A DNA stretch of 64,000 nt from Stictocephala bisonia. Taxonomy: Eukaryota > Arthropoda > Insecta > Hemiptera > Membracidae. A model generated the notes under the pieces. The model was not told the DNA's origin. It was given only the letters and a program-made list of their open reading frames with translations, and did no database searches. The stretch lies in NCBI GenBank assembly GCA_035578905.1, contig JAQJVL010000148.1, forward strand, positions 806,001 to 870,000, read 5' to 3'. This document shows positions 62,101 through 64,000 of this stretch, in pieces (position 1 is the stretch's first letter; the number at the start of each line of letters is the position of its first letter). Made by a program: the position numbers and the translations under genes.

Positions 62101-63388
62101 TTGATAGTTCGAGACCGTACAAATCGTAGACTCGTAAAAGACCGTACAAATATAAAAACAATATCACTCACTAATTCGAATGTATGTAAAAATATTCGAA
62201 TGTGGAAATGTAAGTATTTAAAGCCAGCCGTCAAACTAAAATGAGGAAGAATAAAAATACAAGTATTACTAATAAATAATATGCAAATAAAATATAAAGT
62301 ACGCCTGTCAAATATCTAAATCCAGGTTTCGTAACCATTCAGCACCTGTTACTCCGATTGAATGAAGACCAGCTAATCTATTCAGGAAAGAACGCAACGG
62401 ACAGTCATTAACTATGTGATCCATAGTTAATGACTGTACAGACTGAACAGACTGTACACAATAGACGTAGGATAAGTACGGTAGGGGATATTCACTATAT
62501 CCCACACGCCCAGAACCATCGCCTGGTCTGTAACACTAAGAATATTTATTATAAATAAAATTATAGAATTGAGATAATTTGGCATTATCATGAAATGGAT
62601 TCGCCCACACACAAACAGTCTTACATATCTAATAATAGTATAATTAAATTATTATATCGATTCACTCTTGGGGGCTGAAACATCCCAACATTTTGTTCGT
62701 TTTGTTATAATCGTTATTCAGAATTTATTTTTTCTTACATTTGATTTCTTATTTGTTTTAAATATCTCATACTGCAACCACGAGAAACTTCAAAAATGCA
62801 TCGTCACTTAAACAAACCTCGCTTTTCTAAACAGCTGAATGTCCCAGGCTCTCAGGTACCCACTAACTAACTAGTGGCGTGAGTCTGCCATATCTTCATG
62901 TGTAAATTTATTTTAAATTCCTCCTTTATATATGTATACTTTCCTAATGAATTAAAAGTTTATAAAATATTCCGATGAATAGTAAAATAATGTTTTTAAT
63001 GATAAAGAAGATACTTCAATTATAGACCCATCTCTTTACTACCAATATTCTCAAAAATGTGTGAAAAAGTTGACAATTATTAATTTATAACTCCCTTAGT
63101 AGTCCTAGAACATTTTAATACTGTAATGTTACAAATACAGTATTGTCATGTATATTTCTTCTTCCAGATGACCCTGGACCCGGCTATAACTCGCCGGGAT
63201 GTGTTCCATTGGGCTCTGTGTATCCCGGCCTCCTGTACACCCCAGGACCTTCAGGAGTCTCTCAACACCACCATAGACAATGTGTTTACTAAATATAACT
63301 TGAAAGGAACTGTGTCTGTGGACCCTGAATACTGCCACAAGTACGACGACTCTCCAGTCCCTATGTCTGTGGGCTATTTTATCACGAG
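17712..63388 (+). CDS. NRF-6-family gene, 5' part (four exons, continues past window)
   Basis: This is the only convincing host gene. Joining exons 17712-17775, 32949-33098, 47190-47416 and 63168-63388 gives one open frame: a 17-residue signal peptide followed by an NRF domain. Known for the family: NRF-6/NDG-4-like proteins are secreted-N-terminus, multi-pass membrane proteins with an acyltransferase-3 domain, linked in nematodes to lipid or drug uptake. Seen here: LWA at the exon 2/3 junction followed by MLDAS, then [20 protein letters not shown] and PEYCHKYDD, all in the order expected of NRF domains, with several conserved cysteines. Phases match at each junction and every intron has GT-AG ends. 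The membrane domain is not in the window. The introns exceed 14 kb each and hold all the mobile elements from 17.8 kb onward. An additional small exon cannot be excluded. The biochemical role in this organism is unknown. Confidence 0.88.
17840..18784. other. Intron 1, no feature seen
   Basis: AT-rich intronic DNA with no recognisable element. Confidence 0.5.
18785..19030 (+). mobile_element. SINE-like repeat S1 copy
   Basis: GAGAAGAGAACTGAGTG, ACACTACGTGGTTCGGATTC, the AACAATGACCACACTCG block and TCATTCGCC are shared with the copies at 2.4, 3.5 and 5.9 kb. Confidence 0.68.
19141..19253 (+). repeat. Two-copy direct repeat, ~57 bp
   Basis: AACAAACAACAT(G/A)CTACAAGG followed by AGCACAATATC and TTTAATAAAGCAATAAAAA occurs twice in tandem. 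Confidence 0.8.
19254..20391. other. Intron 1, no feature seen
   Basis: AT-rich with poly-A/T runs; nothing recognised. Confidence 0.45.
20737..20950 (+). repeat. Left arm of 214-bp inverted repeat
   Basis: Reads GAATTAATAGGTTACGTACC onward to CAGCTGGTACTT. The reverse complement lies at 22373-22586 with only a handful of differences (roughly 95% identity by eye). The space between the arms is filled by the nucleoprotein-like frame. Confidence 0.93.
21103..22296 (-). pseudogene. Endogenous viral nucleoprotein-like gene (Mononegavirales-type), two in-frame stops
   Basis: One minus-strand frame of about 398 codons runs from ATG 22296 (or the Met at 22278) to TAG 21103. It is interrupted only by TAG at 22084-22086 and TAG at 21247-21249; there is no frameshift. 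The first segment is Gln/Pro-rich. The central part is helical and leucine-rich, with [17 protein letters not shown] followed by FPNLYTLL, the kind of block found in nucleoproteins of non-segmented negative-strand RNA viruses. The tail is very acidic ([17 protein letters not shown]) and ends in a basic KRRR. Overall length fits a nucleoprotein. Known: such genes are often copied into insect genomes through retroelement activity. Inference: this is an old viral copy. Which virus family it came from cannot be judged here, and an unrelated helical protein is possible. Confidence 0.62.
22373..22586 (-). repeat. Right arm of 214-bp inverted repeat
   Basis: Begins AAGTACCAGCTGATAAACAA and ends GGTACGTAACCTATTAATTC, complementary to the left arm. 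It ends ~77 bases upstream of the start of the minus-strand gene, so any promoter for that gene would lie in or beside this arm. Confidence 0.93.
22876..23469. other. Intron 1, no feature seen
   Basis: AT-rich. The open stretch at 22917-23189 has low-complexity composition and resembles no known protein. Confidence 0.45.
23470..25222 (+). repeat. 131-bp satellite-like tandem array, ~13 copies
   Basis: Each unit contains CCAGATACTCTTACCCAAGG, CCATGTTTATACACTGCACC, CATTGGCCTTATCCAACCTT and TGATCGATGTAACAGGGCAG. Starts fall exactly 131 bp apart through most of the array. The central units are nearly identical; the outer ones are diverged. Each unit is open for ~72 codons, but as 131 is not a multiple of three the frame changes at each unit, so it does not look coding. 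Confidence 0.95.
25452..25745 (+). mobile_element. tRNA-derived SINE with S1-type tail
   Basis: Pol III boxes TAGCGTAGTTGG and GGTTCTCAGTTCGATCCC are spaced as in tRNAs. The 3' part (GTAACAATGACTACATTCG, ACTCATTCGAAATCCATATT, CGATCGGCGTCTTATG) is shared with S1 repeats, and the element ends in (AAATAAAA)n. Typical SINE structure. Confidence 0.82.
25750..28139. other. Intron 1, T-rich DNA with weak periodicity
   Basis: From ~26390 to 26930 diverged T-rich blocks (AATTTGTATATTTTTGTAA, TTTTCTGAC/TTATCTGATT) recur at irregular spacing, probably a decayed tandem repeat. The open stretch at 27245-27508 includes two GAGC(A/G)GTnCCGGTGC blocks about 52 bases apart; I do not recognise it. Confidence 0.45.
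28141..28376. repeat. Inverted GTACGTGTATGGGTGGG minisatellite
   Basis: Two units read ACCCACCCATACACGTACAG (28141-28203). After a short spacer, five units read CTGTACGTGTATGGGTGGG(C/T) in the opposite direction (28214-28376). Unit length is about 34 bp here. Confidence 0.92.
28690..29265 (+). repeat. Degenerate ~125-bp tandem repeat
   Basis: Units carry ACACGACTACTGACGACCTT, CACCCATCATCCTTCACACG and CTACTGACGGCTGTCCCACC, repeated about four to five times with substantial divergence. Confidence 0.82.
29266..29754. other. Intron 1, no feature seen
   Basis: The open stretch 29376-29648 contains a short hydrophobic segment but no family resemblance. Confidence 0.45.
29755..30500 (+). repeat. 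49-bp tandem array, ~14 copies
   Basis: Unit: GAATTCGTGATACAACAGGG + TATACAGCCTAGCCCGGAAA + GGTATGGGT (49 bp), highly regular between 29930 and 30400 and diverged at both edges. Confidence 0.93.
30501..31201. other. Intron 1; 33-base poly-A
   Basis: An A-run at ~30957-30989 follows the sequence CAAACTTGAGGAGGATAATCC. It may be a retroelement tail, but no body is recognisable upstream. Confidence 0.5.
31202..31520 (-). mobile_element. MITE family M1, copy 3 (inverted)
   Basis: Complement of the family core: CCGCTAGGAATCCGATATCG at ~31328 and AGTAGCCACCTAACCTAACC at ~31445. Ends are TTTCCGTTAATTCA on the left and a degraded GAAATAACGCAAAAG on the right. Confidence 0.75.
32205..32520 (+). mobile_element. 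Helitron-like 5' end (degraded)
   Basis: ACTAGGGGTGACCCCTGCAT then CACGTGCCAGCTCCATCACT resembles the start motif seen at 48680 and 55775 (GGACACCCCTGCA...CGTGCCAA...CGTCGCTCGC). The following GTGAATGAATTCACGTGACA and TTACTGTGACCAAATGATT blocks recur near 48370-48520. The right end is unclear. Confidence 0.5.
32949..33098 (+). CDS. NRF-type gene exon 2: start of NRF domain
   Basis: Flanked by a TTCCAG acceptor ending at 32948 and a strong GTAAGT donor at 33099. It encodes about 50 residues, including [13 protein letters not shown], one cysteine in [12 protein letters not shown], and ends in LTLWAIQ. Family NRF domains have a cysteine, an aromatic/leucine helix and LWA just before the DAS motif, as here. 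It enters and leaves in phase 1, compatible with exons 1 and 3. GC content is clearly higher than in the flanking intron. Confidence 0.88.
33640..34130 (+). repeat. Degenerate ~68-bp tandem repeat
   Basis: TTGTTCTCAAAC(G/A)G(C/T)TCTAGG followed by TTnTATAAnnCTTAnGGAG and CCTCGAAATTCCTGTTTC recurs about seven times with heavy divergence. Confidence 0.78.
34131..35145. other. Intron 2, no feature seen
   Basis: No recognisable coding or mobile signature. Confidence 0.45.
35146..35810 (+). repeat. 37-bp tandem array, ~18 copies
   Basis: Unit: AGTCCAATCACATCATTGTT + TTCCTCATCTAGCTAAA (37 bp), head to tail with single-base changes and no unique spacers, so it is a minisatellite and not a CRISPR array. 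Confidence 0.95.
35811..37384. other. Intron 2, no feature seen
   Basis: AT-rich; the open stretch 37019-37249 has no family resemblance. Confidence 0.45.
37385..37935 (+). mobile_element. Dispersed ~550-bp repeat R4, copy 1
   Basis: Blocks TGGTTCCAAAGAATTG, ATTACTTGTTTGATCCCCA, TAGTCTGGAGATATTGGCTA and GGTCTCCAGCGAACTGCAC recur in the same order and orientation at 60538-61055. Non-coding; class unknown. Confidence 0.78.
38350..38640 (-). repeat. GTACGTGTATGGGTGGG minisatellite, ~10 copies
   Basis: Unit GATTGACCCACCCATACACG + TACAGTG (27-28 bp), with CGTA/CATA variants. Same family as 11.8, 28.1 and 50.3 kb. It ends abruptly next to a hairpin at 38644. Confidence 0.93.
38642..40810 (+). other. 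Unclassified GC-richer segment with possible spliced exon
   Basis: 38642-39065 is open and ends at a good GTAAGT donor (39068). It contains [20 protein letters not shown], which resembles the start of a MADF domain (xWxxDxxxxFIxxY) but does not continue as one. A second GC-rich block (39664-39780) follows a CTTGCAG acceptor. TTGGCGACCCAGCTGCC at ~39784 resembles a primer-binding-site region of an LTR element, yet no long terminal repeats are visible. It could be the 5' end of a retroelement, a foreign DNA transposon, or untranslated exons. Confidence 0.35.
38644..38700. repeat. Hairpin GAGTCACGGAC...GTCCGTGACTC
   Basis: The arms GAGTCACGGAC (38644-38654) and GTCCGTGACTC (38690-38700) pair. 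The stem extends inward through AAAATATTC/GAATATTTT with two small mismatches, leaving a ~12-base loop. Confidence 0.85.
42605..42973. mobile_element. Foldback/MITE-like element with 59-bp inverted ends
   Basis: The arms 42605-42663 and 42915-42973 (GACTAAAATAGGTTACTTTA ... GAGAAT) are perfect inverted copies. Inside lies a second hairpin (42676-42694 with 42705-42723) and a CTGAAGA...GAAAC motif at 42874-42900. GTCTTTTTAGAATTA occurs both upstream (~42552) and directly after the right arm, a possible direct duplication from insertion. Confidence 0.85.
43151..43166. promoter_or_regulatory. Subterminal palindrome in piggyBac left end
   Basis: GTTGCCATATGGCAAC, a perfect palindrome preceded by TCCTAGC. 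The same site recurs at 43512-43527 (opposite orientation) and 45718-45733. Probable transposase-binding site by position; not proven. Confidence 0.6.
43584..45594 (+). pseudogene. piggyBac-family transposase, two frameshifts
   Basis: The N-terminal acidic region ([30 protein letters not shown]) may begin at the CTTTCAG acceptor just before 43597, since no good ATG opens this frame. A DDE_Tnp_1_7 domain follows: [11 protein letters not shown], then [20 protein letters not shown]. Catalytic-type aspartates lie in [19 protein letters not shown] (after the break) and [16 protein letters not shown]. The C-terminal cysteine-rich domain has [12 protein letters not shown] and [12 protein letters not shown]. 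Two one-base losses break the frame, near 44492 (after TANFG) and at a T-run near 44820. All domains remain recognisable, so decay is mild. The protein would excise and insert the element precisely at TTAA. Confidence 0.93.
45718..45733. promoter_or_regulatory. Subterminal palindrome in piggyBac right end
   Basis: GTTGCCATATGGCAAC preceded by TCCTAGC and followed by AG, identical to the left-end site. It lies ~130 bases inside the right TTAA, whereas the left site is only ~16 bases inside. Confidence 0.6.
46111..46870. other. Intron 2, no gene seen
   Basis: A moderately GC-rich patch (46150-46350) with no recognisable frame, then AT-rich DNA up to the exon 3 copies. Confidence 0.45.
46926..47160 (+). 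pseudogene. Two truncated tandem copies of NRF exon 3
   Basis: Copy A starts after a TTCCAG acceptor at 46926, and copy B after an identical acceptor at 47059. The spacing to the true exon start (47190) is 133 and 131 bp. Each copy repeats the acceptor and the first ~28 codons (LDASS...GDKYSL...HF), then diverges after the Cys-x-Ala-Val stretch into a stop codon (TAG in copy A, TAA in copy B). Changes such as FDAC and FYEC in place of FDEC suggest loss of constraint. A weak GTAT donor follows the GCC codon in both copies. If used it would splice in frame to exon 4, but nothing shows that it is. Confidence 0.75.
47190..47416 (+). CDS. NRF-type gene exon 3: core of NRF domain
   Basis: Acceptor TTACAG ends at 47189 and the donor GTAATT starts at 47417. 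It encodes 75 full codons after completing the Met codon from exon 2: [20 protein letters not shown], then GHFDECVAV, a second cysteine in [10 protein letters not shown] and the [10 protein letters not shown] segment, ending WDKVE. These are the most diagnostic motifs of the NRF domain (LDAS, GNxxxLGxFDEC type). Entry is phase 1 and exit phase 0. Two shortened copies of its first half lie immediately upstream. Confidence 0.92.
47845..47985 (-). mobile_element. SINE-like repeat S1, partial copy
   Basis: AACTAAGGGACCTACAGC, ACGTGGAATCC and TAGTCTGATTTTCAGC match the family core. Confidence 0.6.
48350..48800 (+). mobile_element. Helitron-like repeat fragments
   Basis: GGTGAATGGATTCACTTGAC and TTAATGTGACCATATGATTG match the body of the repeat at 32.3 kb. 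GGGGACACCCCTGCATGCTT then CGCATGCCAA at ~48683 is the family 5' motif of a second copy. Ends of the copies are uncertain. Confidence 0.55.
49590..49763 (+). repeat. Left arm of long hairpin
   Basis: ACCGAATTTAAATGAATCCC to AACTTTCTTAATT. It is the inverted copy of 49801-49977 with two or three small differences, separated by a 37-base loop that itself can fold (AACCTCGG...CCGAGGTT). Confidence 0.95.
49736..50125 (-). CDS. Unknown small two-exon gene fragment ending in the hairpin
   Basis: Not recognised. On the minus strand, ATG at 50125 opens MVLRARLQQ, a GT donor at 50098 and a TTTTCTTAG acceptor ending at 50039 remove a 60-base intron, and the frame continues [20 protein letters not shown] and then an Asn/Thr/Ser-rich, acidic stretch. 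GGRPPKRRK resembles an AT-hook or nuclear localisation signal. The last ~20 residues and the stop at 49736 are read from the hairpin loop and the inverted left arm, so the natural 3' part of the gene has been lost. About 109 residues in all. Likely the N-terminal piece of a transposon or nuclear protein; expression is doubtful. Confidence 0.4.
49801..49977 (-). repeat. Right arm of long hairpin (original coding copy)
   Basis: Complement of the left arm. This arm overlaps the coding part of the small minus-strand gene at 49736-50125, so it is the source and the left arm the inverted duplicate. Confidence 0.95.
50333..50640 (+). mobile_element. Repeat fragment beginning with minisatellite unit
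   Basis: CAGTGGTATTGACCCACCCA starts it, linking the ACCCACCCATACACG minisatellite to a dispersed element. The rest holds ATTTCATCAAAATCGGTCAA and AAAGTGAGTGAACTAAATGT, typical of the 3' part of Helitron-like insect repeats. Confidence 0.5.
50641..51407. other. Intron 3, no feature seen
   Basis: AT-rich, nothing recognised. Confidence 0.45.
51408..51821. mobile_element. MITE family M2 copy (TTAA ends), inverted
   Basis: TTAA at both ends. The terminal repeats contain GTCTGCAGAGGC and GGCCATGTTGGTTTTAA. The interior is the reverse complement of the copy at 5404 (e.g. CACCTCATACACAACTTTTG). Confidence 0.82.
51822..53829. other. Intron 3; possible retroelement 3' motif at ~53038
   Basis: CCCTGAGGAAGGCCATTGC followed by GAACGAAACGCTG near 53038-53075 is the kind of sequence found downstream of reverse-transcriptase genes of LINE or Penelope type. 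The rest shows nothing recognisable. Confidence 0.45.
53830..54768 (+). pseudogene. Non-LTR reverse transcriptase fragment
   Basis: Plus strand: RGVP-stop-GSVLGL followed by FDDTSLIV (catalytic box variant, ~53975), then [40 protein letters not shown] and [13 protein letters not shown], the usual distal part of non-LTR polymerases. Several stops and a poly-T insertion break it. It ends in a (TA)n tail at ~54735-54768, directly followed by an inverted SINE. Confidence 0.88.
54775..55008 (-). mobile_element. tRNA-Leu-derived SINE copy (inverted)
   Basis: Complement of the copy at 13451: GGATTCGAACC (B box) at ~54931, CACTCGGCCA (A box) at ~54985, and the body with AAGGGGGCGAACCAGTACAG and TCATAGACTATTGATCTG. 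Confidence 0.83.
55228..55774 (+). mobile_element. Helitron-like non-autonomous element, copy 1 of tandem pair
   Basis: Starts AACTAGGTTTCGCGTGCCAA and runs through GTAAAATCACAATATTAAAT, ACACTACTTGCGTTGC and AACAGCTG motifs to GAGTGAGTGAGTCAGTCAGT near 55735-55755. The next copy begins directly after it. No inverted repeats or coding region, as expected of Helitron-derived elements. Confidence 0.65.
55775..56390 (+). mobile_element. Helitron-like non-autonomous element, copy 2 of tandem pair
   Basis: Begins GGACACCCCTGCACGCTTCG + CGTGCCAACCCCGTCGCTCG. It shares the order of body motifs with copy 1 and ends with GAGTGAGTGAGTCAGTCAGT at ~56345-56365. It contains a (TA)n run at ~56083-56108. 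Confidence 0.68.
56795..57062 (+). mobile_element. MITE family M1, copy 4
   Basis: ATTCCGTTAAATCATTGCCA left end, GGTTAGGTTAGGTGGCTACT core and GAATTAACAGAAAAGATCC right end. Confidence 0.77.
57430..57535 (-). pseudogene. Short reverse transcriptase fragment
   Basis: Minus strand reads [20 protein letters not shown], the conserved PQG-xxLGPxLFxxYI block of non-LTR polymerases with the G changed to R. Only ~35 codons survive. Confidence 0.75.
58117..58930 (-). pseudogene. Non-LTR reverse transcriptase fragment with AT-rich insertion
   Basis: Minus strand: [21 protein letters not shown] block (~58660-58710), interrupted by an (AAAAATAATAAT)n run at ~58440-58560, then [20 protein letters not shown] (58117-58308), the distal FLGxxxD-type segment. 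Probably the same family as the fragment at 57430. Confidence 0.8.
58931..60537. other. Intron 3, no assigned gene
   Basis: The minus-strand open stretch 60011-60301 has several cysteines ([20 protein letters not shown]) and protein-like composition, but I do not recognise it and it lacks splice context. The rest is AT-rich. Confidence 0.4.
60538..61055 (+). mobile_element. Dispersed repeat R4, copy 2
   Basis: TAGTTCCAAAGAACTGGCAC, GTTTGATCCCCAATTATG, TGGTCTGGAGATACTGGCTA and GGTCTCCAGCGTACTGCACG follow the order of the copy at 37385. Confidence 0.78.
61075..61655. mobile_element. M3 family element (foldback, ~580 bp)
   Basis: The left end GGATCCCACCAGATTTTCAT...AGTCAATATTAACCCCACGG + ATACGAATCC is inverted on the right as GGATTCGTGTTCGTAGGGTT + GATATTGACTAATTAG. 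The arms are ~85 bp. The interior is non-coding with GATGTCATATTCGCG, also seen in the copy broken by pogo. It is the empty relative of the element at 20392-22875. Confidence 0.72.
61660..62307. other. Intron 3, no feature seen
   Basis: AT-rich, nothing recognised. Confidence 0.45.
62308..62505 (-). pseudogene. Non-LTR polymerase C-terminal fragment
   Basis: Minus strand reads [20 protein letters not shown] ... [11 protein letters not shown], the usual C-terminal end (HIxxxCP ... WLxNLDxxL) of non-LTR retrotransposon polyproteins. A 15-bp inverted repeat, CAGTCATTAACTATG and its complement at 62401-62435, breaks it upstream. Confidence 0.85.
62510..63017. other. Intron 3, no feature seen
   Basis: AT-rich DNA just upstream of exon 4. 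Confidence 0.45.
63018..63080 (+). pseudogene. Tiny reverse transcriptase fragment beside exon 4
   Basis: Reads [20 protein letters not shown] then stop. [17 protein letters not shown] is a hallmark near the start of non-LTR reverse transcriptase domains. It lies ~90 bases upstream of exon 4. Confidence 0.8.
63168..63388 (+). CDS. NRF-type gene exon 4: end of NRF domain
   Basis: Acceptor CTTCCAG ends at 63167 and donor GTACGT starts at 63389. It encodes [20 protein letters not shown], then [13 protein letters not shown], a [10 protein letters not shown] segment and SVGYFITR. The pattern xxDxFHWAxCxPxSC is characteristic of the C-terminal half of NRF domains. Entry phase 0 agrees with exon 3; exit is phase 2, so the next exon lies beyond the window. 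The last ~95 bases are repeated downstream in 203-bp units. Confidence 0.9.
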
Positions 63389-64000
63389 GTACGTACTTAC
63401 ACGCAAGGTATAGACGTTATTTAACACATCTGGTTAAGGTGCCGATCCCAACTGCCAGGCTACCGTTGTAACGTTGACAGCCTTGTAGTGTAGATATATA
63501 ACTTGAAAGGAACTGTATCTGTGGACCCTGAATGCTGCCACTAGTACGACGACTCTCCAGTCCCTATGTCTGTGGGCTATTTTATCACGAGGTACGTACT
63601 TACACGCAAGGTATAGACGTTATTTAACACATCTGGTTAAGGTGCCGATCCCAACTGCCAGGCTACCGTTGTAAAGTTGACAGCCTTGTAGTGTAGATAT
63701 ATAACTTGAAAGGAACTGTATCTGTGGACCCTTAATGCTGCCACTAGTACGACGACTCTCCAGTCCCTATGTCTGTGGGCTATTTTATCACGAGGTACGT
63801 ACTTACACGCAAGGTATAGACGTTATTTAACACATCTGGTTAAGGTGCCGATCCCAACTGCCAGGCTACCGTTGTAAAGTTGACAGCCTTGTAGTGTAGA
63901 TATATAACTTGAAAGGAACTGTGTCTGTGGACCCTGAATACTGCCACAAGTACGACGACTCTCCAGTCCCTATGTCTGTGGGCTATTTTATCACGAGGTA
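63294..64000 (+). repeat. 203-bp tandem duplication of exon 4 3' half and donor
   Basis: The segment from TATAACTTG through the exon 4 donor and 108 bases of intron recurs at 63294, 63497, 63700 and 63903, exactly 203 bp apart; the last copy runs off the window. Copies 2 and 3 carry in-frame stops (TAG replacing a Lys codon; copy 3 also has TAA). Copy 4 has the same intact coding sequence as copy 1 as far as it is visible. Copies differ by only a few bases, so the amplification is young or is an assembly error. Confidence 0.9.

Overview
This is a window of animal nuclear genome, almost certainly from an insect. A hemipteran-like genome rich in transposons fits best, but the species cannot be fixed from sequence alone. 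Evidence for this: AT-rich non-coding DNA, GT-AG introns, a fragmented secreted/membrane-protein gene of a family expanded in arthropods and nematodes, and dense insect-type mobile elements (pogo/Tigger-like, PIF/Harbinger, piggyBac, non-LTR retrotransposons, tRNA-derived SINEs, Helitron-like repeats, MITEs). There are no operons, rRNA genes or CRISPR arrays.

Only one host gene is clearly visible. It is a plus-strand gene of the NRF-6 ('nose resistant to fluoxetine') family and runs off the right edge. Exon 1 (17712-17775) encodes a signal peptide. Exons 2 (32949-33098), 3 (47190-47416) and 4 (63168-63388) encode the extracellular, cysteine-containing NRF domain. Splice phases agree at every junction (1, 1, 0, then 2). 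The introns are about 15.2, 14.1 and 15.8 kb and are filled with repeats. The acyltransferase-3 membrane domain expected next lies beyond the window. Two exons have been copied in tandem: exon 3 has two truncated upstream copies with stop codons, and the 3' part of exon 4 with its splice donor is repeated every 203 bp to the end of the window.

Layout. 1-17.6 kb, upstream of the gene: a 70-bp tandem repeat, SINEs, MITEs, a 4.07-kb pogo-like transposon (7057-11123) with a Harbinger relic (7402-8669) inside its PHD-finger coding region, a decayed reverse transcriptase, and a 48-bp tandem array at 15.5-17.3 kb. 17.7-33 kb, intron 1: a virus nucleoprotein-like pseudogene (21103-22296) wrapped in 214-bp inverted repeats inside a larger transposon-like element, then minisatellites with units of 131, about 125 and 49 bp. 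33-47 kb, intron 2: more minisatellites, an unclassified GC-richer segment (38.6-40.8 kb), and a non-LTR retrotransposon interrupted by a foldback element and by a piggyBac (43131-45869). 47-63 kb, intron 3: a near-perfect 175-bp inverted duplication of a small unknown two-exon gene, Helitron-like repeats in tandem, reverse-transcriptase fragments and MITEs.

The strongest candidates for something undescribed are the nucleoprotein-like gene enclosed by inverted repeats inside a mobile-element family that has empty relatives elsewhere in the window, and the local exon duplications in the NRF-type gene.
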